The notes under the pieces are model-generated. The model saw only the letters and a list, made by a program, of their open reading frames with translations. It was not told where the DNA came from and made no database searches. A stretch of DNA of 37,243 bases from Candidatus Omnitrophota bacterium (GTDB lineage: Bacteria > Omnitrophota > Gorgyraeia > Duberdicusellales > 4484-171): positions 1 through 37,243 of the forward strand of contig JAQTOI010000008.1 of NCBI GenBank assembly GCA_028713415.1, read 5' to 3'. This document shows, in pieces, positions 19,494 through 28,566 of the stretch (positions within the stretch are counted from its first letter, which is position 1; the number at the start of each line of letters is the position of its first letter). The translations under genes and the position numbers were made by a program.

Positions 19494-20699
19494 TTAAATT
19501 TCCAATTTATTGCTGGAGGCAACTTCGGCGTACTCAAGGGCAAAGGGCCGTATTGAACGCTCCAGCGTAGTGTAGTCTATGCCAATTAAGCCAAAACGCG
19601 GGCTAAAGCCCTTATCCCATTCAAAATTATCGATTAGCGACCACCAAATATATCCGCGCACATCAACACCGGCTGAAATTGCCCGGCCTATGCTTTTTAA
19701 ATGCGTAAATAAATATTCTTTGTAATCTGAATTTTTCTCCTCAGCCGTTCCATTTTCGGTAATAATAATCGGCAGATTAAACTTCTTTAACCTCAGGAGC
19801 AATTCATATAGCCCTTGCGGATAAACATACCAACCCATATAATTCCTGCGTTCCTGGTGGTAATTATGCTCGCACTCTTTACCTAATGGGCCCGCAAATT
19901 GCACATATTCCTTGCAGTAGTAGTTTATTGCTATAAAATCCATGCATTGGCTTCTAGCAATTCTCTCAAGCAGAGAGTTATTGAATATCCTGTCCCGTAA
20001 AGAAGCGCTGGCTCTATTGAGGCCAAAACTAAACCGGGGGCATGGGTAAAATGAACGCAGGTGCTTGCTGAAAGACACTTTGCTTGGACAGCTACCATAA
20101 ACCCGTTTGATTTCCTGATAGGCCGCCTCATAACAAGCGGTTATATTATCCAGGACCTTGTTGGCAGACGATAAAGAATGCTCCCCCGGAGGCCAATTGC
20201 CGCGAAGGAAACCGTTATAGATATAAACTAATGGCTCATTAAAAACAAGCCAGTATTCTATTTTATCTTTAAAGGCTGATGAAACTTTACTCACATATTC
20301 GAGAAAAGAATCAATATTGGAAGATTTAAGCCAGCCGCCGGACTTTGCGAACCAAATAGGATTGGTAAAATGATGCAGGCTAACTAGTGGCCTAATACCT
20401 AGTGCCAGAAGAGCATCAATAACCTCTTTATAATGCGCAAGCTCCTCCTCCGCGACTACACCCCGTGAAGGATAAATCCTGGCCCATTCAAATGAAAGCC
20501 GTAAACAATTGAGGCGCAATTGAGATGCTAGGCGGAAATCTTCCCTGAAGCGAGAGTAATGGTCGCTGGCGAGCTTTGCGGGTTGTAAATTCTTTTCTTT
20601 TTCCCAAATTGCCCAGTCAGAATTGAAATTTCCGCCCTCTGACTGATAGCTGGAAAGGGCTGCCCCCCAGAAGAAAGATTGAGGAAATTGTATTTGCAT
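19494..20699 (-). CDS. Glycoside hydrolase family 1 (beta-glucosidase-like)
   Basis: FPQSFFWGAALSSYQSEGGNFNSDWAIWE; LRLSFEWARIYPSRG; WLVFNEP; PIIITENG; GYIWWSLIDNFEWDKGFSPRFGLIGID. Confidence 0.95.
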   Translation of the reverse strand: MQIQFPQSFFWGAALSSYQSEGGNFNSDWAIWEKEKNLQPAKLASDHYSRFREDFRLASQLRLNCLRLSFEWARIYPSRGVVAEEELAHYKEVIDALLALGIRPLVSLHHFTNPIWFAKSGGWLKSSNIDSFLEYVSKVSSAFKDKIEYWLVFNEPLVYIYNGFLRGNWPPGEHSLSSANKVLDNITACYEAAYQEIKRVYGSCPSKVSFSKHLRSFYPCPRFSFGLNRASASLRDRIFNNSLLERIARSQCMDFIAINYYCKEYVQFAGPLGKECEHNYHQERRNYMGWYVYPQGLYELLLRLKKFNLPIIITENGTAEEKNSDYKEYLFTHLKSIGRAISAGVDVRGYIWWSLIDNFEWDKGFSPRFGLIGIDYTTLERSIRPFALEYAEVASSNKLEI

Positions 20700-20797
20700 T
20701 AATTAAATGACCCTTGGATAGTTTTTTCGGCCAGCGGGGGGTCATTATAAAGATCTTCCCGCTGCGGATTAATTTTATCCAGAGCCCAATAAATAAC

Positions 20798-21199
20798 TTA
20801 AGCAGCGCTCATGACAACGTCTAAAGCTTTATTGTTGTCATTAGATGAAAAAATGATAATAGCCGAACCTTTCACTTGTGCCGCAGTGCCATAAATATGG
20901 GTAAGATTAATTCCAGCTTTCTCTAATTTTGCGGCGACTTTAGCTAATTGCCCGGCTTCGTCAGGCATCTCAATAATTATTACCTCTTTATTTTCAACCC
21001 TACCTATGGCAGACAGGGCTTCTTTAGTTCCAGCGTTATCCGATGTGACCAGGCGAAAACAGGCATCTGAACCCAATACATAACCATTAATCGCGCGTAT
21101 ATTAATGCTTTTTTCAGTAATTAGCTTAGTTACTGCGGCAAGCAAGCCCACCTTATTCGGTGCAACAACAACAACCTCTTCCCCTTTTACCGCTTTCAT
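20798..21199 (-). CDS. Tandem ACT-domain protein
   Basis: EEVVVVAPNKVGLLAAVTKLITEKSINIRAINGYVLG...; VIIIEMPDEAGQLAKVAAKLEKAGINLTHIYGTA; 133 aa. Confidence 0.88.
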   Translation of the reverse strand: MKAVKGEEVVVVAPNKVGLLAAVTKLITEKSINIRAINGYVLGSDACFRLVTSDNAGTKEALSAIGRVENKEVIIIEMPDEAGQLAKVAAKLEKAGINLTHIYGTAAQVKGSAIIIFSSNDNNKALDVVMSAA

Positions 21200-21208
21200 T
21201 TGACCTCC

Positions 21209-21441
21209 TCAATGACCCCCGTTTTGCCTCCATTGATTTTTTCGCAATTTCTGCTTTCTACGAAATTGCGAGAGAAACACATCGGGTGCAAAACTGGGGG
21301 AATTGATCCCGAGGCGCTCCGGTTAGATTTCGAAGAAATCTAACCGGTATACAGCACACCAGTGCGTCCTGGTGGACGGGCGCGAGGGATAATGCTCCTA
21401 ATAATTATTTACCCTGCCGCAGTATTTGCAGCAGGGTAAAT
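21209..21441 (-). ncRNA. Candidate structured leader RNA or multi-hairpin intergenic region
   Basis: cgcaatttc/gaaattgcg (21243-21270), perfect 13-bp stem ccggttagatttc-gaa-gaaatctaaccgg (21319-21347), caccag/ctggtg (21357-21374), atttaccctgc/gcagggtaaat (21407-21441), long-range cccccgttttgc/gcaaaactggggg. Confidence 0.5.
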
Positions 21442-21496
21442 CATTGCTTCGCGTTTAATGTAGCGCCATTTTTGAGAAGAAAAAAGAAACAGCTAC

Positions 21497-21682
21497 TTAT
21501 CTGTATTTTGCGCGCATTTCTTTTTCGGCCTGAAACCAAATTGCCGCATCCTGTCCCTTAGGCTTACCTTTACTTTCCCATATATAATAAGCCCTTTCCC
21601 GGATCATTTGGCTCAATTTTGCTTCGTCGACTTTAGAAGAACTTTTGCTTGCTCCAAATTTAGGATTTCTTGAGAATGCCAT
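21497..21682 (-). CDS. DUF2934 small protein
   Basis: LSQMIRERAYYIWESKGKPKGQDAAIWFQAEKEMRAKYR; 61 aa; strong upstream SD. Confidence 0.85.
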   Translation of the reverse strand: MAFSRNPKFGASKSSSKVDEAKLSQMIRERAYYIWESKGKPKGQDAAIWFQAEKEMRAKYR

Positions 21683-21747
21683 AACACACCTCCTTCTTGT
21701 CCTTTAGCCTAACGGCTACGTTTCTAAAAATACAGAATCACCCCTGA

Positions 21748-23778
21748 TTAATCAATAACTTCGATATCTAACGATAATGCGAAACTATCTTTGTCCCCGG
21801 TAACAAATAGAACGGAAATTTCCTGGTATACCCGCTCAAAACCAGATTCAGAAGAAGATACGGAATATACCGGCATTGTAAAAATGCGCGCTTTTGCGCA
21901 ATGAAAAGTAAGCAGCAGTTTTTTGTGGTAATCGATTATTACAAACTCATCGGAAACAGGCCAAGCGCGTGCATCTTTAAGCGGTGTATCGTGCGTTTTT
22001 TCTTTCTTGTAAATATCGGAAAAAGATGGTAATGATAAATTAAATTCTACTCCGAATTGACGATTATTCAAGGCATTTTTTTTGTTAAATTTATATAAAG
22101 CCTTAAAGCCTGAAGACCCCGAAAACTCAATAATCTTTGAAAAATCAAGGCCTGGAGACCGGTAACGGCAAGAAAGTTTTGCCGCATGGCCCGCTTTTGA
22201 GGCCGTAACATCATAGAGCTCATTAGCTAACGGCAGCATTTTTTCCTGAAGATTGAAATCTTCAAGGCCAAAACCTTTATCCATGATATGGTCAATAAGG
22301 CTGTGGCGTTGGTATTTGTCGTAAATAAGGAACTTATCTAAGTCTTTCTCTTTCTGTTTAACGACCTCATGAATGGTGCCATGCGCGCCGGCATCCTGCC
22401 CGACGTTTTCCCTGATTTTTTTATGATACGACTCCTCCTGCCTGGTTATAGTGTTAATAAGGTTAAAAGCTTTATCTTTTAAGCTGAATTCCAAGAAAGC
22501 CGCTCCTTTGCGGCTTACAATACAGGTCATCTTTGAATTTTTAACTATAATTTCCTTATTGCCGTCTAAGTCTATGTCCTCTTCTTCGAAAGAAATACCG
22601 GCCTTACGCTTTGCATCAAGTATGTTTTCTGCTTTGATAAGATTTGTATATATCGCTTCACGTATATGATTTAAATAAAATCCGCCGAAAATTCCGTGCC
22701 AATAACCGCAATTGGTCTGGGCTTTCCATAAGCTTTTAAACGCCTCTTTATCTTTAAGGCCGCAAGTATGTATCTTTTTGCTTAAGGAAACCATCCGTTT
22801 GTGCATATAGTTAAGCCGGCTGTATTTATGGTAAAAATTCCTGAAATAACCTCCGCGTAAATATGCGCTTGCCTCATCATATTGATTGTTGCTCTTTAGG
22901 AATTCTTTTAACCTTTCATAAACTAAAGCCGCCTCAGGCTCGAGCACCCACTCGCCCATCTCTTCATAGGATGCTGTCGGTAAATATACCAGGCCCTGGG
23001 AGTTAAATTTCGCGACTGCCTCCGCTGGCTTAATAGTCTCGATTGTTTTTGAATCCTGTAGCATGGAAAAGAAATCTTTCAACCACCCTTTTTCGTATAC
23101 CCAGTCATAAGTATTGGGCCAGAGTCCGAATTTTTCTCCGTCATCAAAAAGCGTTACTAATTTATCTTCCTCGCCGATAAACCCATTTAAAGTTTCCATT
23201 GCTTCATATGCGCGGGAAAAAGGCACTTTATAGCGCAGGGTTTTACTGATAGGAAATACTGAAATTGCTTTGCCATCGTCTTCGGTAGTATAGTAGCCGA
23301 AAAACTCTTTCTGTATGAGCCCGGCGTAGCGAAAATGCGTGTCATCAAGGAATGTATATTTAAGATTAGATTGGTGGATTATGCGGGCCAGGTACTGCTC
23401 CCAGACTCTCTCGGCTATCCAAATGCCGCTGGGTTGCGCGAACTCTTTTTTAATAAACTCATTCATCATATTAATCTGGCCGTATTTATCCGAATCGCTG
23501 ATTAGGGGCAGTATGGGTTCATAATAACCGCCGCTGATGACTTCCACCTGTCCCCGCTTAACTAAGCGTTTTAAAATATCCAGGTATTCTTTCGAGTTCT
23601 TAGATAACCAGTCGTAGAGAGGGCCGGAATTATGCACGCTGCACTTTATTTTGGGAAACTGCGCTAAGATAGAAAGGAAGGGCTGGTAACAGCGTTCGTA
23701 TGCCTCTTTGAATACGTGGTCGAAATTACCTACCGGCTGATGATTATGAACTCCTAATATTAAATATAGTTTTCCCAT
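21748..23778 (-). CDS. GH57 alpha-amylase / 4-alpha-glucanotransferase-like (DUF1925/DUF1926 type)
   Basis: LYLILGVHNHQPVGNFDHVFKEAYERCYQPFL; GIWIAERVWEQ; VTLFDDGEKFGLWPNTYDWVYEKGWL; 676 aa. Confidence 0.93.
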   Translation of the reverse strand: MGKLYLILGVHNHQPVGNFDHVFKEAYERCYQPFLSILAQFPKIKCSVHNSGPLYDWLSKNSKEYLDILKRLVKRGQVEVISGGYYEPILPLISDSDKYGQINMMNEFIKKEFAQPSGIWIAERVWEQYLARIIHQSNLKYTFLDDTHFRYAGLIQKEFFGYYTTEDDGKAISVFPISKTLRYKVPFSRAYEAMETLNGFIGEEDKLVTLFDDGEKFGLWPNTYDWVYEKGWLKDFFSMLQDSKTIETIKPAEAVAKFNSQGLVYLPTASYEEMGEWVLEPEAALVYERLKEFLKSNNQYDEASAYLRGGYFRNFYHKYSRLNYMHKRMVSLSKKIHTCGLKDKEAFKSLWKAQTNCGYWHGIFGGFYLNHIREAIYTNLIKAENILDAKRKAGISFEEEDIDLDGNKEIIVKNSKMTCIVSRKGAAFLEFSLKDKAFNLINTITRQEESYHKKIRENVGQDAGAHGTIHEVVKQKEKDLDKFLIYDKYQRHSLIDHIMDKGFGLEDFNLQEKMLPLANELYDVTASKAGHAAKLSCRYRSPGLDFSKIIEFSGSSGFKALYKFNKKNALNNRQFGVEFNLSLPSFSDIYKKEKTHDTPLKDARAWPVSDEFVIIDYHKKLLLTFHCAKARIFTMPVYSVSSSESGFERVYQEISVLFVTGDKDSFALSLDIEVID

Positions 23779-23785
23779 AAATAAA

Positions 23786-23893
23786 GCATAGCGCTAAGCG
23801 CATGGCGCATAGCGTTTAAATATATTAAATTATTAAATAGTAGATATCTTTTGTTTTGAAACGCTTAGCGCTTTGTGCTATGCGCTGTGCTAA
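23786..23893. repeat. Period-7 inverted heptamer element (AGCGCAT/AGCGCTA family)
   Basis: Left arm agcgcta-agcgcat-ggcgcat-agcgttt (to 23817), AT-rich loop, right arm aacgctt-agcgctt-tgtgcta-tgcgctg-tgcta (23860-23893). Lies between two GH57 genes. Confidence 0.87.
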
Positions 23894-23895
23894 TT

Positions 23896-25461
23896 TTATT
23901 TTATCTGCGTCGGTGGTTGCTTTCCCAGAAGCCGGTATATTTTTTCGACATACATGAAAAATATTCTTTTAAATTCTCCGCTTACATCCTCAAAAGTATT
24001 CCACCAGAACCAATCGCTGCCTTCAATCAAGTAAAAATATTGCCGAGCCTCTTCTACCTTCGGTAAACCCGCCTCCTGCTTAGCTATCAAATCTCTTATC
24101 CTGCGTACCAGCAACCAATAAGCGTTATTTTTCTTATTGCCCACCCATACGCCGAAATCGTTATTTATCCAGGAGCCGGGGGCAAGACGTTCAAGCTTTT
24201 TGCTTTCGGTTTGAGTCAAAAAATCTGAAGGCGTAGTGGTAGTCAGGCAATCGCTTTTCTCAAGAGAAGAATACAGGGCCTCTAAAAAATCTACTCCGTT
24301 ATTTTTATAGTATTCCCAGGCATTTTCTCCGTCCATAATAATAGTGACGATACGTTCGGGAAAAATATTCTTTACGTAAGAATGCGCGCGTTTAAAATGT
24401 TCAATCAAGTCGTAAGCGGCAAACTTAGGATCCTCCCAGCCCTGATAGGTAAAACTTATAATATCGGAAAGGTTCCTATCCCTGAAAAATATATTAACGC
24501 CTTTAAACTTATACGGCCTATGAATAATGTGGCGCTGATTACGAATCATATCGTAAGAGACATTCTCTGTGGTAAGGCTTTTGAAAAGAATGCCTTCATC
24601 GGTTCCTATCCACTTAAAGCCGGCTCTTGCATAAAGGGCAACTACATCTTCTGAAACGCTTCCCTCCGAGGGCCAGCTTCCCCTGGGTAATTCACCAAAC
24701 GCCCGCTTAAATACGTCTTTTGCTTTTTCCAAATGCCAGAAGCAGTCTGGAGGAGCTGAAAAACGCGAAAGTGGCTTTTTCAAGTAAGGGAATTCGTTCA
24801 AAATATCGGTATCATAAATAAGCGGCATTATCGGGTGATGATAGGGAGTTACGGTTATCTCAATGCGCCGGGCGCCAAGCAGTTTGTTGTATAACGGAAT
24901 GATGCGCGATAATATTTCGTAGTGTTTTTTTATAATGAGGGCGCGATCAGCCTGCGTATAATTTTTTTCTTTGGTAATTAGCGCGCGGATTTCTTTATCT
25001 TCCTTAATAGTGTAAGGATGAAACCAGCAAAGGTTAAAAAGTGCCTGCAGGTCTCCTATGTCTTGTGGTTTAAAATGGCCCTTGCTCATCTTTTTGTTGT
25101 AGAGCTGCAGGTACCTGCGGTGCGGCCGTATAGAACGGTCAAAATTTATCGAGAAAAACCGCTCGATGACGAATTTTTTTTCTTCCGGTTTTAAATATGC
25201 GGGATTTTTCAGTGATAGCATGGAGAAGTAATCTTGCGCGTGATTGTTGACGTAATCGAGCAATTGCTCAAGCAGAATGCCGCTGAAATTAAAACTTACT
25301 TTCAGGGTATTGAATTTATCCACTGTGCGCGCCATACCGTAGTAATCTTTTACCCCATGCAGGCGCACCCAGGGCAGGAGATAATAATCAGCATTGGGCG
25401 ACTTGTAGCAGGGCTGATGCATGTGCCATAGGAAAATTATTTTTGTAGGTGACTTTTTCAT
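23896..25461 (-). CDS. GH57 family glycoside hydrolase
   Basis: KIIFLWHMHQPCYKSPNADYYLLPWVRLHGVKDYYGMARTVDKF; GSWPSEGSVSEDVVALYARAGFKWIGTDEGIL; IIMDGENAWEYYKNNGVDFLEALY. Confidence 0.92.
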   Translation of the reverse strand: MKKSPTKIIFLWHMHQPCYKSPNADYYLLPWVRLHGVKDYYGMARTVDKFNTLKVSFNFSGILLEQLLDYVNNHAQDYFSMLSLKNPAYLKPEEKKFVIERFFSINFDRSIRPHRRYLQLYNKKMSKGHFKPQDIGDLQALFNLCWFHPYTIKEDKEIRALITKEKNYTQADRALIIKKHYEILSRIIPLYNKLLGARRIEITVTPYHHPIMPLIYDTDILNEFPYLKKPLSRFSAPPDCFWHLEKAKDVFKRAFGELPRGSWPSEGSVSEDVVALYARAGFKWIGTDEGILFKSLTTENVSYDMIRNQRHIIHRPYKFKGVNIFFRDRNLSDIISFTYQGWEDPKFAAYDLIEHFKRAHSYVKNIFPERIVTIIMDGENAWEYYKNNGVDFLEALYSSLEKSDCLTTTTPSDFLTQTESKKLERLAPGSWINNDFGVWVGNKKNNAYWLLVRRIRDLIAKQEAGLPKVEEARQYFYLIEGSDWFWWNTFEDVSGEFKRIFFMYVEKIYRLLGKQPPTQIK

Positions 25462-25481
25462 GCTTTCCTCATAAATTTTAA

Positions 25482-25597
25482 AACGCTAATTCACGCTAAT
25501 TAAAAATGCTAATTGCCGCGAATACATTAACGATGACGGCTGTTATTATTTATTCGCGAGAATTCGCGTTTCTTAAAGATTAGCGGTAATTCGCGTA
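25482..25597. repeat. Inverted element, CGCGAAT/CGCTAAT heptamer arms
   Basis: Left aacgctaattcacgctaattaaaaatgctaattgccgcgaat; right attcgcgagaattcgcgtttcttaaagattagcggtaattcgcgta. Abuts the GH57 stop at 25598. Confidence 0.82.
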
Positions 25598-27181
25598 TTA
25601 CGGTTGGCATACGGAGTAGTTAGCTTCGGGGAAGATGTTATCTTTATGTTCTATGTCTTCTATCACTTCATGATTCACCGCACCTCTCTCTAGGTAGCTT
25701 CTCAAGAGGTAGAAGCGTTCAAGGTGCGTGATTGTGCGTTTTTTGGCGTACTCCACAAAAGAGCCTGTCTTCATCATGAATGCCCAGTCGCTGCCTTGCG
25801 CAAGAAGAAGCTCTCTGGCCATCTGATTTAGGATTCTTTCTTGCATTTGGCCTAAACCGCAATATTTATTTGCTGCTTCCGTCATCTTTTCCTGCGCGCG
25901 GTGCAGATGCGGGTATATCCAGTCGTTTGAGCCGTTAAGCCAGACTTCGTAATAACCTTTCCAGCCCCAGCTTGAGGGTGAGGGATTAATTACCTGATTT
26001 TTCGGATATAAACCCAGGTACTGTCCGGGGGTAATAAGTTTAATTTTATTTTGGTCGTAACGGATTTTGCGTATCAGGAAATTAAGCCACTGCACCCCCT
26101 CGAACCACCAATGACCAAAAAGTTCCGCATCGTAAGGAGCAACAATAATGGGTTTTCTGTCGAATATAGAAGATAAATATTCTATCTGTTTTTCGCGGTT
26201 GAACATGAAATTGCCTGCGTGATAAACCGCCTTATCCGTTGCCCATTCAGGAACATATGGCTCTTTATGCGTGCTTTCTCCTGTAATACGGTAATATTTT
26301 ATGCCGGTAAAAATTCTTGAGCCGCAGTTTGAAATATACGGCTTTATATAGTCGTAATCTAAATCAAATCCTATATCGCGGTAATACTCGCGATAATTAT
26401 AATCACCCGGGTAGCCTTCTACCGCAGACCAGACGCTCTTCGATGACTCGTGATCCCTGCCGAATACTGCAACTTTGTTTTTTGTGTAATATGAGGAGTA
26501 AACTCCGAATTTTGGCCTGGGACGCGCAAAAATTATGCCATGAGATTCAAGAAGGAAATATTTTATGCCTTCTTCTTTTAAGACTTTATCCACTTCTTCT
26601 GTATAGCCGCATTCGGGAAGCCATATCCCTTTAGGGTTTGTGCCGAAATATTTACGATAGGACGCAGCGCCCGTACGCACCTGCATGCGTATAGCATCTT
26701 TATTAATTCCTATAAGGGGCAGGAACCCGTGGGTCGCACCGCAGGTAATTATCTCTAAAGAACCGTGAGTCTGGTATTTTTTGAATTCTTTGAGTAAATC
26801 GCGCCCGTAGGCATGAATAAATTTTTCACGTGTTTTATTAAAACGGTGATAATACATCAGCGCCAGTTTGTAGAAATCGGGGTTGAAACGGTTGCGGTCT
26901 ATCTCTTTTTCGCAAAGCTCGACCATCTTGTTTAAATGCCCCACGTAGCGGTTACGCAGCAATTCATCGGCAAGCATGTTGCACAATGTCGGGGAAAGAT
27001 TAAGAGTGAAAGCAAAATCAACGCCGTCGTGAACCAGCCCCTCGAACATATCTAAAAGGGGCATATAAGTTTCGGTTAGCGCCTCAAAAAACCAGCGCTC
27101 TTCCAAAAACTCTTCGTGCTCCGGATGGCGCACGAAAGGCAGATGAGCGTGTAAGACTAATGCTAAATATCCTTTTTCCAT
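25598..27181 (-). CDS. GH57 1,4-alpha-glucan branching enzyme-like (DUF1957)
   Basis: GYLALVLHAHLPFVRHPEHEEFLEERWFFEALTETYMPLLDMFEGL; GIWLPECGYTEEVDKVLKEEGIKYFLLESHGI; IVAPYDAELFGHWWFEGVQWLNFLIRK. Confidence 0.95.
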   Translation of the reverse strand: MEKGYLALVLHAHLPFVRHPEHEEFLEERWFFEALTETYMPLLDMFEGLVHDGVDFAFTLNLSPTLCNMLADELLRNRYVGHLNKMVELCEKEIDRNRFNPDFYKLALMYYHRFNKTREKFIHAYGRDLLKEFKKYQTHGSLEIITCGATHGFLPLIGINKDAIRMQVRTGAASYRKYFGTNPKGIWLPECGYTEEVDKVLKEEGIKYFLLESHGIIFARPRPKFGVYSSYYTKNKVAVFGRDHESSKSVWSAVEGYPGDYNYREYYRDIGFDLDYDYIKPYISNCGSRIFTGIKYYRITGESTHKEPYVPEWATDKAVYHAGNFMFNREKQIEYLSSIFDRKPIIVAPYDAELFGHWWFEGVQWLNFLIRKIRYDQNKIKLITPGQYLGLYPKNQVINPSPSSWGWKGYYEVWLNGSNDWIYPHLHRAQEKMTEAANKYCGLGQMQERILNQMARELLLAQGSDWAFMMKTGSFVEYAKKRTITHLERFYLLRSYLERGAVNHEVIEDIEHKDNIFPEANYSVCQP

Positions 27182-27202
27182 AAAAAGATTTATGTAAGTT
27201 TT

Positions 27203-27303
27203 TAACGCAGATTAACGCTAAAACAACACAAACGCACGCAGATAACTCATCCGCGACTGCCCCTGCCTGCCGGCAGGTGCGTATATCTGCGAAAATCTGC
27301 GTT
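27203..27303. repeat. Diverged CGCAGAT-family element, copy D, with embedded CCTGCCGGCAGG palindrome
   Basis: aacgcagattaacgct...acgcacgcagataactcatccgcgactgcccctgcctgccggcaggtgcgtatatctgcgaaaatctgcgtt; palindrome at 27266-27277. Confidence 0.75.
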
Positions 27304-27305
27304 TA

Positions 27306-28370
27306 TTATTTATCGAACCGTTTGACTGCGGGGGTTTTCTTCAATTTATGCTTCTGGCTTTTTGAGGTAGCTACAACTTCGAACTTGTAATCGCCTACCG
27401 GCAAAGCATATCTTAAAGAGAATGTCCCATCGGGGCGTAAATTAACGGGCTTTCCCTCCACGGTTACGTGTGCGTCATGTTCGGTTCTGCCGTAAAGAAT
27501 TAGCTCGGTCCACACTTCTAAGAAAAATTTGTCCTGCACCTTCTTGCGTTCTGAAAAGAGACTGCTCATGCCCCATGAAGCCAGCGGCGATGAAATCTGA
27601 TGTTTCAATATTTCTTCAAATCTCTTCTTTCGCTCCATAGAACTTTTTCCTAAGTCATATACCCCTAAAACTTTATAATACTCTTCATCGGGCAATGCCC
27701 ACTCTTCGTCAATAATTGAAGAAATTCCGAAATATGGCGTCTTGATGATATTGGAACGGGCTACAGGGAAAAATTTTCCTGCCGGATTTTTTAACCCTAT
27801 TTCCACGCACCATGAACATTCCGGTTTATTGACGTTAATATACCAGTTATTAGCTTCACACTTGATACCAATATCAAAAAATGAATTCGCGTTATTACCG
27901 TTAAATTGCTTGACGCTTGTTACATCGTAGACACGCAGCGCCCAACTTAAATCATGGCGCTCGTATTCGGGTATAGCGGAAATAACTTCGTTAATTTTAC
28001 TTTCCGAAAGATCCCAATAGGTATGCAGCCACCAGGGGTCTCTGGGCATGAGCATTATTCGGTTATCAGCGTAACGGACTGGAAGATTATAGGTTTCCTG
28101 TAAGGGCTTCTGTATCAGGCCCGTGGCGGTAAATTGCGCTTGCGCAGCCACCTGGGGCTCCTGCTGTAAAACGTGGTTGATTGCGGGAGAGTCAAAAACA
28201 GCTTTCTTTATAACGATTTTTCTTAAAATTGGGGCTTTGTTGCGTTTTGAGGCGATTTTCTTGACTATCTTGGTTATTCTTGACGCTTTTGTTTTGGAGG
28301 TTTTTTTCCTCATTTTTGCCTCATTTAAGGTAAAAAAATTGTACCACTCTCCCCCTAGCGTGTCAATCAA
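27306..28370 (-). CDS. DUF4912 domain protein with basic N-terminal tail; true start may be MRKKTSKTK
   Basis: RIMLMPRDPWWLHTYWDLSESKINEV; VDVGIK-like core; C-term WTELILYGRTEHDAHVTVEGKPVNLRPDGTFSLRYALPVGDYKFEVVA. Follows GH57 genes. Confidence 0.87.
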   Translation of the reverse strand: MIDTLGGEWYNFFTLNEAKMRKKTSKTKASRITKIVKKIASKRNKAPILRKIVIKKAVFDSPAINHVLQQEPQVAAQAQFTATGLIQKPLQETYNLPVRYADNRIMLMPRDPWWLHTYWDLSESKINEVISAIPEYERHDLSWALRVYDVTSVKQFNGNNANSFFDIGIKCEANNWYINVNKPECSWCVEIGLKNPAGKFFPVARSNIIKTPYFGISSIIDEEWALPDEEYYKVLGVYDLGKSSMERKKRFEEILKHQISSPLASWGMSSLFSERKKVQDKFFLEVWTELILYGRTEHDAHVTVEGKPVNLRPDGTFSLRYALPVGDYKFEVVATSKSQKHKLKKTPAVKRFDK

Positions 28371-28566
28371 TTAGTAGTTAAAACCTTTTCGCTTAAAAAC
28401 TGTAAATTTATCACGCCTGGGCGCGCTATCAATAAATACGATAGGAATTATCTAATAAGCTCGCATTAATTCCGGGCAAATGAGCCGCTTTTTAATTAAA
28501 GTACGCTTAAACTTATGTTAAGCTCGGCACTGGAGGAGTTTTCACAAAAGAATATAACGAGATACT

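Noticed and set aside
3406-27303. CRISPR array interpretation of CGCAGAT repeats
   Set aside because: Repeat words are 7-9 nt with 3-4 nt spacers in inverted arrangement; no long direct repeats with unique spacers and no cas genes.
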